A stretch of 18,310 bases of DNA from Candidatus Methylomirabilota bacterium (GTDB taxonomy: Bacteria > Methylomirabilota > Methylomirabilia > Methylomirabilales > JACQHM01), in assembly GCA_016199025.1 (NCBI GenBank), contig JACQHM010000194.1, positions 1 to 18,310 of the forward strand, written 5' to 3'. A program made the translations under genes and the position numbers. Every line of letters begins with the position of its first letter. The stretch's first letter is position 1. A model generated the notes under the pieces. That model ran no database searches and was not told where the DNA came from. It worked only from the letters and a program-made list of their open reading frames with translations. Below are positions 1-7,440 of this stretch, in pieces.

Positions 1-242
1 ACAAAGTCGCAGAACCCTACGACCCCGTCCACCAGGACCGGGTAGAGCATCATCCGATCGGCCAGGTTTGGGTTCAAGTGGCTAAAGAAGTAGTAGGGAA
101 GGTAGAGGAGCTCCTGGGCTCGGATCGTGAGCGTTGGCCGAAGGAGCCCATTTTTCGCCAGCCGAGGGGCGAGGGACCGGAGGGCCCCTTCAGGAACGCT
201 CCCCTCGCAACTCAGGATCTCCACCCTCCCAACCAGACTCAT
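1..242 (-). CDS. Unknown protein, N-terminal part (cut by window edge)
   Basis: The frame opens with ATG at 242 and runs off the left edge after 80 codons with no stop. Its start overlaps the stop of the upstream two-helix membrane protein gene as ATGA (239-242), a common sign of translational coupling, so it belongs to the symporter/dehydrogenase operon. The visible residues begin MSLVGRVEILSCEGSVPEG and include an aromatic stretch (LLYLPYYFFSHLNPN) about two thirds of the way in. No signal peptide or membrane helix is evident in the visible part. I do not recognise the family and assign no function. The only functional hint is its place as the last visible gene of a sugar-acid/oxoacid catabolic operon. 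Confidence 0.6.
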   Translation of the reverse strand, partial: MSLVGRVEILSCEGSVPEGALRSLAPRLAKNGLLRPTLTIRAQELLYLPYYFFSHLNPNLADRMMLYPVLVDGVVGFCDF

Positions 243-556
243 CGCTGCGGAGATCGGAGCCTTGCCTCGACCTGTTGGAGATGGGCCTTCGCCCTCCTGG
301 CCAGCCAGTAGGCACCAGCGGCAAAGAGGAAGAGGAAAACCGCTGTGACAAACTCCATCAGCTCGTAGAAGGCCGGTTCCGTGTCCGGGATCCTCACCAT
401 GGCAATCAACGTGCAGACCGCGTAGAAGATGAAGATCCAGGCCAGGACCAGGCGGGAGGTATGCTCCACCTTCAGGCTGTATAACAGCTCGGCCGGCTCC
501 ACGGCCATGTGCTCGATCCACCGGGTCGGCTCCCTTTCGTCGTGCTCTCGCGCCAT
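239..556 (-). CDS. Small two-helix membrane protein, unknown function
   Basis: 105 residues. The frame could extend to a TTG at 580, but ATG at 556 has a clear GGGAGG ribosome site five bases upstream and is preferred. Residues 1-30 are charged and hydrophilic. Two hydrophobic segments at about 34-54 and 66-86 are probably membrane helices, and a basic amphipathic tail (about 87-105) follows. It starts 49 nt after the sodium:solute symporter stop, and its own stop overlaps the next gene's start. Some symporters of this superfamily are co-encoded with a small two-helix subunit (DUF4212 type), but those genes normally lie upstream and have a different N-terminus. A role as an accessory subunit of the symporter is therefore only an inference. 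Confidence 0.75.
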   Translation of the reverse strand: MAREHDEREPTRWIEHMAVEPAELLYSLKVEHTSRLVLAWIFIFYAVCTLIAMVRIPDTEPAFYELMEFVTAVFLFLFAAGAYWLARRAKAHLQQVEARLRSPQR

Positions 557-605
557 TGCTTCCTCCCTACAATTCGTCAATTGTCAATGGACGCTTTGGA
601 TGAGG

Positions 606-2360
606 CTACCACCAGATGATCACCCAGAGGGCCAGGTAGGCCAATATCACGATGGTCCAGGTGCGGGGCTGTTTGTACCAGGGAAGCCCCTCGGTCCCGT
701 AGATCGGGTCCCCCGCCTCCTCGACTACCCCCTTCTCGCTCACCACCCCCACGCGCCGGTGGAGGTATGGCTTCACCTGGGGCGGGAAGGTGCCCAGGAC
801 GTAACCCTCAATCTCCTTCTCCGGGATGGGACCCTTGACGGCGTTCTCGATCAGGCTGATGACCACCATCAGGGCGGTCGTGAAGAGGAAGTTCCACAGG
901 GGGACCGTCGTGAAGTGGGTGAGGATCTTGTAGCCGAAGGGCGTCGGGAAGTCCTTCGGCATGGCAAACCAGGGGAAGAGCCCGGTGAGCCAGAGACCAA
1001 AGATCGCGCCCCCCATCATCCCCAGGAACGCTGACCACCGGCTGAAGAAGCGGGAGATCGTGGACCAGACCATCACGGCGAAGAGGGGGGAGATGAGGGC
1101 ACCGGTCAGCTTGACCCAGACCACGATGTAGCCCCCTCCCCGCTGGATGATCGGGATGAAGAGGAGGCCCAGGATGAAGTTCACGGTGGTGAGCAGTCTC
1201 GCCACCAGGAGGTAGTGCTCCTCGGAGGCCTCCCTCCTGATGATCTTCGCATAGATGTCCCGGGTCAGGATCCCGGCGCAGCTCTGGGCGTTGGACGGGA
1301 CCGTGGAGAGGGTAGCGGCGAAGATCCCCGCCAGGAGCAACCCCAGGATGCCGGGGGGGGCCAGGTCCTTCATCACCTGGACGTAGACGGCATCAGGCTT
1401 CCCCCCCACCGCCGGGTTGAACTGGGGGGCCATGTAGCCGTAGAGGATCACGCCGAGGGTCCCGACCCAGACGATGGAGAACTGGTGGATCAGGGCGATG
1501 GGGCCGGCGGCGAGGTAGCCTAAGCGGGCATCCATCTCGGTCCTGGCCCCCAGGGGTCGGGAGATCTGCTCCGCCTGGATGACGGCGTAGGAGCCGATGG
1601 CGAAGAACATCCCGATGAAGGCCAGCCCCACCGGCATCCAGGGGGCGGAGGGGATGTGGCCGAAGCTGTAGAAGCTGGACTGAATGACGTCCCCGCTGAT
1701 CGCGTGCTTCACCGCCCCGGCCGCCGTCTTCTCCAGCATGGCCGACCAGCCCCCCACCTTGTGGAGGCCAATCAAGAACATGACCCAGGAGGTCAAGGTC
1801 ATCAGGGACATCTGGGCCGTGCCCGTCACCATGGCCGCCGAGAGGCCGCCCATGACGGTGTAGCCCAGGCAGAGGAGGCCGATGATGATCATCCCGGTCA
1901 AGAACTTGGTCCCCACGGCGATCTCCATGACGATGGCCATCAGGCTCAAGATCGCCCCCATCACGTAGACGCGCTGGAGCCAGATCAGGAACCCTCCCCA
2001 GAAGCGGGCCGGGTAGTTGAAGCGGAGCTCCAAAAATTCGGCCGGGGTGTAGACCCCGGCCCGGTACATCTGGGGGATGATGGTCGCGCTGCCCAAGAGC
2101 CAGCTCGACTGGAGATAGAACGTGTAGACGGCCATGCCAAGCCCCCCATGTTGGTAGCTCATGCCGGCACAGCCTAAGTAGTCGGCCACGTCGGACTGGG
2201 TGGCCTGGCAGTCAGGGCCGATGATGTACCACTTCTGGGTCCGGCCGGCCAGGAGGAAATCCTTGACCGACCGGATGTACCCTTTGAAGAAGAACGTCAT
2301 ACCTGTCGCCACCACGATCAAGACAGTGGCCACAAGGACAACCCAATCGATCCATGTCAT
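606..2360 (-). CDS. Sodium:solute symporter (SSS family)
   Basis: 584 residues, very hydrophobic, with well over ten predicted membrane segments, as expected for the sodium:solute symporter family (LeuT fold). The first helix (residues 4-26) is followed by the typical VKDFLLAGR segment (32-40). The family signature around the fifth to sixth helix is visible as MGGLSAAMVTGTAQ (170-183). ATG at 2360 has a GGGGAGGGG-type ribosome site, 18 nt after the E2 stop. The protein sits in the inner membrane and takes up a small solute with sodium. Because the gene follows the 2-oxoacid/acetoin dehydrogenase genes and an acid-sugar kinase, the solute is probably the substrate of that pathway (a monocarboxylate, acetoin or sugar acid). 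The sequence alone does not fix this. Confidence 0.93.
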   Translation of the reverse strand: MTWIDWVVLVATVLIVVATGMTFFFKGYIRSVKDFLLAGRTQKWYIIGPDCQATQSDVADYLGCAGMSYQHGGLGMAVYTFYLQSSWLLGSATIIPQMYRAGVYTPAEFLELRFNYPARFWGGFLIWLQRVYVMGAILSLMAIVMEIAVGTKFLTGMIIIGLLCLGYTVMGGLSAAMVTGTAQMSLMTLTSWVMFLIGLHKVGGWSAMLEKTAAGAVKHAISGDVIQSSFYSFGHIPSAPWMPVGLAFIGMFFAIGSYAVIQAEQISRPLGARTEMDARLGYLAAGPIALIHQFSIVWVGTLGVILYGYMAPQFNPAVGGKPDAVYVQVMKDLAPPGILGLLLAGIFAATLSTVPSNAQSCAGILTRDIYAKIIRREASEEHYLLVARLLTTVNFILGLLFIPIIQRGGGYIVVWVKLTGALISPLFAVMVWSTISRFFSRWSAFLGMMGGAIFGLWLTGLFPWFAMPKDFPTPFGYKILTHFTTVPLWNFLFTTALMVVISLIENAVKGPIPEKEIEGYVLGTFPPQVKPYLHRRVGVVSEKGVVEEAGDPIYGTEGLPWYKQPRTWTIVILAYLALWVIIWW

Positions 2361-2378
2361 AGCTCCACCCCTCCCCCT

Positions 2379-3617
2379 CTATCCGATCCATCCCTCCGGC
2401 TGCTCCAATAGCTCCTTCAGCTTGGCCAAGAACTGGGCCGCCGGCGCCCCATCGATCAGGCGGTGGTCGAAGACCAACGAGAGGCCCAGCATGGCCCTGA
2501 TGTGAATCCCTCCGTTTAAGACGACAGGCTTCTCGACGATCTTCCCCACCCCCAAAATGGCCGCCTGGGGCGGGTTGATGATGGGGGTGAACAGCTCCAC
2601 CCCGAAGCCCCCCAGGTTTGTGACGGTAAAGGTCCCCCCTTCCAGATCGTGAGGAACCAGGCGACCGGAGCGCGCCTTCTCGGCGATGGCCCTGGCCTCC
2701 CTGGCGATCTCCAGGAGGGACTTTTTGTGGGCATCCCGAATCGCCGGGGCGACCAGCCCCTCACCTAGATCCACGGCAAAGCCCAGGTGCACCTCCTTAT
2801 GGACCCGGATCCCCTCAGGGGTCAACGTGCAGTTGATCCGGGGTTTCTCCGTAAGGGCGACGACCACCCCCTTCAAGATGAGATCGTTGTAACTGATCTT
2901 CAGCCCGGATTCGGCCTCCCAGCGGGACCCTCGCTCCTTTCGGAGCTCGACCAGACGGGTCACGTCCGCTTCGGCGAAGAGGGTGACCCGGGCGGCATTC
3001 CGCCAGCTCCCCCCCAGCCGGTCGAAGATCGCCTTCCGCATCCCGGTCAAGGGGATGAGATCAGGGACGGCCTCGGCGGCCGGGACGCCTGCTTTCATGG
3101 CTTCGATGGCCCGCTGGACATCCTCCTCGACGATCCTCCCCTCCGGCCCGGTCCCGACTAAGGTCTCGATCTTGATCCCGTGCTCCTCGGCCAGGCGTTT
3201 GGCCCGCGGGGTGATCTTCACTTTCTCGCGGGACGGGGCGGCCACCGCCGCCTGAACCGGCGCGGCCGCTGGAGCGGCAGGGGCCTGGACCGCTGTCGGG
3301 GCTGTCGCTGGCGCAGGAGCCTTGGCGGCTGCCGGAGTCGGTGCCGCCCAGGAAGCTAACAGGGCCGAGATGTCCTCCCCTTCCTGAGCGATGATCCCCA
3401 TTGCCCCTCCCACCCGAAGCGTGGTCCCTTCCGATACCAGGATCTTCGCAAGCTGGCCAGGCGCAGGGGCCTCCAGCTCGTACTCCACCTTCTCTGTTTG
3501 AAGGAGGACGACCGGCTCTCCTTTCCTCACCTGGTCCCCTTCCTTCTTCAACCAGCGGAGGATCGTTCCCTCCTCCATCGTCTGCCCCAGTTGGGGCATA
3601 TCAATCCGTGTCGCCAC
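2379..3617 (-). CDS. Dihydrolipoamide acyltransferase (E2) of a 2-oxoacid/acetoin dehydrogenase complex
   Basis: 412 residues in the classical E2 order. A single lipoyl domain (about 1-78) carries the lipoylated lysine K43 in TEKVEYE. An Ala/Pro-rich flexible linker (about 91-128) follows, then a peripheral-subunit-binding domain (about 134-171, ITPRAKRLAEEHGI...GRIVEEDV). The catalytic acyltransferase domain (about 185-412) ends with DHRLIDG (384-390), which holds the active-site His and Asp. It moves the acyl group from E1-bound lipoyl to CoA. The start is GTG at 3617, with GAGGAGG five bases upstream. It lies downstream of the E1 alpha and E1 beta genes and directly before the symporter. 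Resemblance is to AcoC/branched-chain-type E2 proteins; the acyl specificity cannot be called. No E3 gene is in the window. Confidence 0.95.
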   Translation of the reverse strand: MATRIDMPQLGQTMEEGTILRWLKKEGDQVRKGEPVVLLQTEKVEYELEAPAPGQLAKILVSEGTTLRVGGAMGIIAQEGEDISALLASWAAPTPAAAKAPAPATAPTAVQAPAAPAAAPVQAAVAAPSREKVKITPRAKRLAEEHGIKIETLVGTGPEGRIVEEDVQRAIEAMKAGVPAAEAVPDLIPLTGMRKAIFDRLGGSWRNAARVTLFAEADVTRLVELRKERGSRWEAESGLKISYNDLILKGVVVALTEKPRINCTLTPEGIRVHKEVHLGFAVDLGEGLVAPAIRDAHKKSLLEIAREARAIAEKARSGRLVPHDLEGGTFTVTNLGGFGVELFTPIINPPQAAILGVGKIVEKPVVLNGGIHIRAMLGLSLVFDHRLIDGAPAAQFLAKLKELLEQPEGWIG

Positions 3618-3638
3618 AACTTCCTCCTCGATGAGAAA

Positions 3639-3702
3639 GCCTTCAGCAATCAGCCTTCAGCTTTCAGCTTTTTTCCTTGTCTGGCTGACGGCTGATAGCT
3701 GA
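3639..3702. repeat. Heptanucleotide-repeat hairpin between E1 beta and E2 genes
   Basis: On the plus strand, four consecutive 7-nt units of the form gcNNtca (3639-3666) are followed by a T-rich spacer and about three inverted units (ggctgac, ggctgat, agctga; 3683-3702). The arms 3643-3662 and 3683-3702 are complementary at 17 of 20 positions with a 20-nt loop. This is a 7-nt periodic inverted repeat filling most of the 95-nt gap between two genes of one operon. It could act as a processing or stability element, or be a dispersed intergenic repeat. The arrangement is read directly; the role is unknown. Confidence 0.8.
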
Positions 3703-3712
3703 ATTCTACCCT

Positions 3713-4687
3713 TTAGCCGACCAGCTCCCGGATGGCCCGCTTGATCTTGTCCTCGTCGGGGGTGACGAAGGCCTCCAGCTTCGGGTTGAAGGGCATCGGC
3801 GTATCCAGGGCCGTCACCCTCTTCACAGGCGCATCCAGATAATCAAAGGCCTTCTCGGCCACCGTCGCCGCGATCTCGGCCCCGATGCCGCATCTCCTGA
3901 CGGCCTCGTGGACGACGACCAGCTTCCCGGTCTTTTTGACCGACTCCAGGATCGTGTCCTCGTCCAGGGGGGTGAGGGTCCGGGGGTCGATGATCTCGAC
4001 GTCAATCCCCTCCTGCTCCAGGTCCTTCGCCGCATTCAACGCCTTGAGGACCATCCGGGAGGTGGCCACCACCGTCACGTCCTTCCCCGGCCTTTTGATG
4101 TCCGCCTTCCCGAGAGGGATCACATACTCCTCCTCCGGAACCAGCCCTTTCTCGGCGTACAGGAGCTTATGCTCCAGGAAGATGACAGGGTTGTCGTCCC
4201 GGATAGAGGCCTTCATGAGCCCCTTGGCATCATAGGGGGTGGACGGTTGAACGACCTTCAGGCCCGGGACGTGGACGAACCAGGCCTCCAAACTCTGAGC
4301 ATGCTGGGCCGCCGAGGAGCGCCCCGTCCCGCCCTGGGTCCGGATCACGGCGGGGGCTTTGGCCTTTCCCCCGAACATGTACCGGATCTTGGCCATCTGG
4401 TTCACGATCTGGTCCATAGCAATAGCCATGAAATCAACGTACATGATCTCTGCCACCGGACGCATCCCGACTAGGGCTGCTCCCAGGGCGGCCCCCACGA
4501 TGGCCGCCTCGGAGATGGGGGTGTTCCTGACCCGCTCAGGGCCAAACTCATCCAAGAGTCCTTGGGTGACCTTGTAGCTTCCGCCAAACTCAGCGATGTC
4601 CTCTCCCAGGAGGAAGACAGAAGGATCCCGCCGCATCTCCTCCCGGAGCGCTTCCCTGACGGCTTCTCGATAGGTAATCTCCCGCAT
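3713..4687 (-). CDS. E1 beta subunit of thiamine-diphosphate-dependent 2-oxoacid/acetoin dehydrogenase
   Basis: 324 residues, the normal length for a separate E1 beta (transketolase pyrimidine-binding plus C-terminal domain). Visible family marks are LLGEDIAEFGG (27-36), NTPISE with the conserved glutamate E60 that activates thiamine diphosphate, YVDFM (83-87), and the QHAQS segment with H129. The C-terminal half has the LEAFVTPDEDKI-type ending common in this family. With the E1 alpha gene it forms the alpha2beta2 decarboxylase/dehydrogenase of the complex. ATG at 4687 lies ten bases after the E1 alpha stop, with an AGGTGA ribosome site. It most resembles AcoB/PdhB-like proteins. Acetoin, pyruvate and branched-chain oxoacids all remain possible substrates. 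Confidence 0.94.
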   Translation of the reverse strand: MREITYREAVREALREEMRRDPSVFLLGEDIAEFGGSYKVTQGLLDEFGPERVRNTPISEAAIVGAALGAALVGMRPVAEIMYVDFMAIAMDQIVNQMAKIRYMFGGKAKAPAVIRTQGGTGRSSAAQHAQSLEAWFVHVPGLKVVQPSTPYDAKGLMKASIRDDNPVIFLEHKLLYAEKGLVPEEEYVIPLGKADIKRPGKDVTVVATSRMVLKALNAAKDLEQEGIDVEIIDPRTLTPLDEDTILESVKKTGKLVVVHEAVRRCGIGAEIAATVAEKAFDYLDAPVKRVTALDTPMPFNPKLEAFVTPDEDKIKRAIRELVG

Positions 4688-4696
4688 CGCTTCACC

Positions 4697-5677
4697 TCAT
4701 GATTCCACGAAGATGTCCTGAAGGGCTTCTTCTAATTCGGGCTCGGGGCTTGCCTCGGCGAAGCGGATCGCCTCCTCCATCTCTTTGGCCACATCCTGAT
4801 CAATCTGGTTCAGCTCCGCCTCGGTGGCCACCCCGGCCTCGATGAGCACCTTCCGAAAGTTCGGGATCGGGTCCCGCTTCCTCCACTCCTCGACCTCTTC
4901 CCTCGTCCGGTAGATCCCGACGCCGGGGTCGCCGACAAAGTGCCCCATGAACCGGTAGGTCTTCGACTCGATCAGGGTCGGGCCTTCACCTTTCTTCGCC
5001 CGCTCAACAGCCGCCTTGGTCGTCTCGTACACGGCCAGGACATCCATGCCGTCCACGGTCACACCCGGGATCCCATGGGCCTGGGCCCGGACGGCAACGT
5101 CCTTGATCTTCTGGTGGACCCGCTGGGGGGTCGTCTCGGCGTACTGATTGTTGTGGCAGAGGAAAATGACGGGGAGGTCCCACACGGCGGCCAGGTTCAA
5201 CGCCTCATGGAAGGCCCCGGTGTTCGATCCGCCATCGCCAAAGAAGGAAAGGACCACCTGGTCGGTCCCCTTCATCTTGAAGCCCAACGCCGCCCCGACC
5301 GCATAAGGGAGCCCAGCCCCGACGATCCCCGTTGCCCCCAGGATGCCGAGATCGAGGTCGGCGATGTGCATCGAGCCGCCCTTCCCTTTGCAGTAGCCCG
5401 TCTCCTTGGCGAACAGCTCGGCCATCATCCGGTCAAGGGTCGCCCCCTTGGCAATGATGTCGCCGTGCCCCCGGTGAGTACTGGTCATGTAGTCCTCCGG
5501 CCGGAGGGCGGCGCAGGCCCCGACGGAGGACGCTTCCTGGCCGACGGAGGAGTGGAGGAATCCGGGGAGCCTTCCCTTCATGAAGAGGTCCGCCGCCGTC
5601 TCCTCGAACACCCGGATCTCGCCCATCTTCCGGTACATGTGAAGCAGCTTGTCCTTGCCGATCTCGGATACCGCCAT
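4697..5677 (-). CDS. E1 alpha subunit of thiamine-diphosphate-dependent 2-oxoacid/acetoin dehydrogenase
   Basis: 326 residues, typical of AcoA/PdhA E1 alpha. The early segment GFLHSSVGQEA (39-49) and TSTHRGHGD (65-73) are strongly conserved in this group. The thiamine-diphosphate/magnesium motif starts at GDGG (147-150) and ends at HNNQYAETT (175-183). The phosphorylation-loop-like region reads YRFMGHFVGDPG, close to the AcoA pattern. It uses thiamine diphosphate to cleave the substrate and passes the acyl group to the lipoyl arm of E2. ATG at 5677 has AAGGAGG eight bases upstream. The gene follows the DUF1537 kinase with an 18-nt gap, so the four genes are probably one transcript. An acetoin-dehydrogenase-type enzyme is my first guess, because the segment KGKGGSMHIADLD is very AcoA-like. 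Confidence 0.94.
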   Translation of the reverse strand: MAVSEIGKDKLLHMYRKMGEIRVFEETAADLFMKGRLPGFLHSSVGQEASSVGACAALRPEDYMTSTHRGHGDIIAKGATLDRMMAELFAKETGYCKGKGGSMHIADLDLGILGATGIVGAGLPYAVGAALGFKMKGTDQVVLSFFGDGGSNTGAFHEALNLAAVWDLPVIFLCHNNQYAETTPQRVHQKIKDVAVRAQAHGIPGVTVDGMDVLAVYETTKAAVERAKKGEGPTLIESKTYRFMGHFVGDPGVGIYRTREEVEEWRKRDPIPNFRKVLIEAGVATEAELNQIDQDVAKEMEEAIRFAEASPEPELEEALQDIFVES

Positions 5678-5695
5678 GAAAACACCCTCCTTACC

Positions 5696-6928
5696 TTACA
5701 GGCCTTCTTTGACCACCCGCAGACAATAGGCCAGAGCATCCTCACCGCCGAATCCCCCCGCCTTGGTGACCAGGAGGAGCCCCTCGAAAGGACCCCCTCG
5801 AAGCCAACCGGCGGGGATGCCCGGAAGGACCTCCGTGACCAGTTCGATCCCAGACGCCCCTAAGGCGAAACAGGCGGCCCTGGCCGTTTCACCGCCTGTC
5901 AGGGTCAGGCCGACTGTGGGGTCGGCCTCGACGACGGCTTTCGTGACCCTCCCGAGGGCCCGGGCGATGATCGTGGCAACGTCCACCGCCTCCTGAGAAG
6001 CTAATCCTTCGGGCCGCACCACCAGGTCGTAACCCCGGCTGATGCTCAGGGCCGCTTCCTTGGCGACCCTCGTCGTTTCATCCGCTTCGTCGTGGAAAAG
6101 CCTGGAAAGGCGAAGGCCCAGGATCTTGACACCTGGCACCCGGCTTAAGAACCCGACCTGGGAGGCCGTGACGGGATTGGGGCTCCCGGCGATGACCAGG
6201 ACCCGCTCCGACTGCAGCCTGGGGTGATCTTCGGTCACCCGACCAAGCCCCCAGACCTCCGCCAGCTCCATCGCCAGGCCTGCCGAACCGGCCACTACCT
6301 GGTCCAGGGATAGGGGAATGAGGGTAGCAGCGATTGTCTTGAGATCCTCTTGGTCGGCAGCATCGAGGGCCAACACCTCCTTCCCCTCCCCCCAGGTCTC
6401 TCCCATCTTCTTTTTTAAGAAGGCCGGCCCGCTCCTCACGACGTCCAGGGGAAGATGATCGATGCTACGCCGCATTTGGGCCTTGAGGAGCGACGGGAGA
6501 TCCGTTTCCCGGAGGGTGGGATCCTCCGGGACGGCACCGCGGATCAAGAGGCGTCCCCCCTGGAACGTCCTGCCTTGAAGCGGGAATGCCGGAGCCACGA
6601 CGGCCCGCCGAACGTGAAGGGCGTCCATCGCCGCCTCCAGCTCCGCCCCGACGTTCCCCCGAAGGGTGGAGTCGAGTTTTTTGTAGAGGCTTTCGATCCC
6701 CCCTGCTTTCAAGGCGAGGCATGTTTCCGCCGTTCGACGATAAGCGGCCTCGGCCGGGATGGCCCGGCTGTCGGTGTCCAGGACTAGAATGTCCGAGTTC
6801 CGAAGTGTCTCCTTCGCCCCCTCGGGGGAAAACAGCACAACGACCTTTAAACCTTTTCGTGAGAACTGAACCCCTGTGTCGCATCCGCCTGTCAAATCAT
6901 CGGCGACAACCCCGAGCTTCAAGGCCAT
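5696..6928 (-). CDS. DUF1537 four-carbon acid-sugar kinase family protein
   Basis: 410 residues. The N-terminal domain starts with VVADDLTGGCDTG (7-19), the hallmark of the family (OtnK, DtnK, DUF1537), and contains YKKLDSTLRGN (82-92) and PAFPLQGRTFQGG. The C-terminal nucleotide-binding domain has LTLTGGETARAACFALG and ends with LLLVTKAGGFGGEDAL. Known members phosphorylate 3-oxotetronate, D-threonate or D-erythronate with ATP in the cytoplasm. The frame could extend to 7000, but the extra 24 codons are Gly/Glu-rich and lie in GC-rich hairpin repeats. ATG at 6928 starts exactly at the domain and has a GGGGG stretch upstream. It is the first gene of the operon. The usual partners (PdxA2, aldolase OtnC) are absent and E1/E2 dehydrogenase genes follow instead. 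Confidence 0.9.
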   Translation of the reverse strand: MALKLGVVADDLTGGCDTGVQFSRKGLKVVVLFSPEGAKETLRNSDILVLDTDSRAIPAEAAYRRTAETCLALKAGGIESLYKKLDSTLRGNVGAELEAAMDALHVRRAVVAPAFPLQGRTFQGGRLLIRGAVPEDPTLRETDLPSLLKAQMRRSIDHLPLDVVRSGPAFLKKKMGETWGEGKEVLALDAADQEDLKTIAATLIPLSLDQVVAGSAGLAMELAEVWGLGRVTEDHPRLQSERVLVIAGSPNPVTASQVGFLSRVPGVKILGLRLSRLFHDEADETTRVAKEAALSISRGYDLVVRPEGLASQEAVDVATIIARALGRVTKAVVEADPTVGLTLTGGETARAACFALGASGIELVTEVLPGIPAGWLRGGPFEGLLLVTKAGGFGGEDALAYCLRVVKEGL

Positions 6929-6990
6929 GGACCCCCATGAGCAGCGATGACGGCTTCCACGCTCCCAACCCTCTTCACCCCCACCTGCCC

Positions 6991-7067
6991 CCTCCCCCAT
7001 CGAAGGGGGAGGAAGTAGATTGCGGGAGGGGGCCCCACAAAACTCCCCCCGCCCCTGGCGGGAGGAG
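6991..7067. repeat. GC-rich hairpin pair (REP-like) in the leader of the kinase operon
   Basis: Two strong stem-loops stand side by side. The first is CCTCCCCC (6991-6998) with GGGGGAGG (7005-7012), an 8-bp perfect stem with a 6-nt loop. The second is 7043-7053 with 7057-7067, an 11-bp stem with one mismatch and a 3-nt loop. The surrounding sequence is very G/C-skewed (C-rich then G-rich), in the style of dispersed intergenic repeats of GC-rich genomes. It lies upstream of the chosen kinase start and argues against a longer kinase N-terminus. Whether it is repeated elsewhere in the genome cannot be seen here. Confidence 0.7.
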
Positions 7068-7173
7068 GCGAGGGGAAAGGGGGTGACCGGTTACCCCCCG
7101 ATGTTTCCTCACCAGACCCTGATCTCGTGGACGGTCTTCAAGAGGGGAAGCAAAAGGGGGGCACTTGGCCTTG

Positions 7174-7202
7174 TTCTTACCTTACCGACCTACTCTTGTC
7201 AA
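7174..7202 (-). promoter_or_regulatory. Possible sigma70-type promoter for the kinase/dehydrogenase operon
   Basis: On the minus strand a perfect -35 box TTGACA (7202-7197) is followed after 17 nt by TAAGAA (7179-7174), which matches only three of six bases of the -10 consensus. It sits about 245 nt upstream of the kinase start, in the gap between the GH39 gene and the operon. The good -35 and correct spacing are seen directly. The poor -10 makes this a weak call, perhaps one that needs an activator. Confidence 0.35.
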
Positions 7203-7217
7203 GGATTTTTCCGCCAA

Positions 7218-7233
7218 GAGAGGGATCCCTCTC
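7218..7233. promoter_or_regulatory. Perfect 16-nt palindrome, candidate operator
   Basis: GAGAGGGATCCCTCTC is a perfect dyad, centred about 26 nt upstream of the -35 box of the possible operon promoter. Position and symmetry suit a binding site for a dimeric regulator, most likely an activator from that upstream location. No regulator gene lies nearby, so this is an inference from symmetry and location only. Confidence 0.35.
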
Positions 7234-7402
7234 GGAGGTTCTGGTCTTGACAGGATCGAAGGCCTATCACTTGGGGCAGGTGGAGGCTTGGGCCCAGGCC
7301 ACGAGGCGAAGAATGGGTGCAAGGTGGCTCGTATGAGAGTCCGACAACGTTTCGGCAGCGCCTTCGTATCCTGAGAAAGGAGGGAGGACTGACGGCTGGG
7401 CG

Positions 7403-7440
7403 AAAAACGGGTCCGCCTCGTTCCTCACCTCAAGAGGCGG
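7403..7440 (-). terminator. Likely intrinsic terminator of the GH39 gene
   Basis: On the minus strand CCGCCTC (7440-7434) pairs perfectly with GAGGCGG (7419-7413) across a 14-nt loop that contains the GH39 stop codon (7427-7425). ACCCG and five T residues (7407-7403) follow. The 5-nt spacer before the T-run is longer than ideal, so termination may be partial. Confidence 0.5.

Noticed and set aside
3639..3702. CRISPR repeats
   Set aside because: The periodic unit is only 7 nt with no spacers; it is a short tandem/inverted repeat.
4940..5863. 307-codon plus-strand open frame over E1 alpha
   Set aside because: Antisense shadow of a highly conserved E1 alpha gene in GC-rich DNA, with no family features and no ribosome site.
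6929..7000. Longer N-terminus for the DUF1537 kinase
   Set aside because: The additional residues are Gly/Glu/Arg-rich, lie in hairpin repeats, and the family start motif begins directly after ATG 6928.
7127..7336. Small plus-strand genes in the gap between the kinase and GH39 genes
   Set aside because: Three overlapping short frames have no ribosome sites and no protein-like pattern; the region is better explained as the operon leader.
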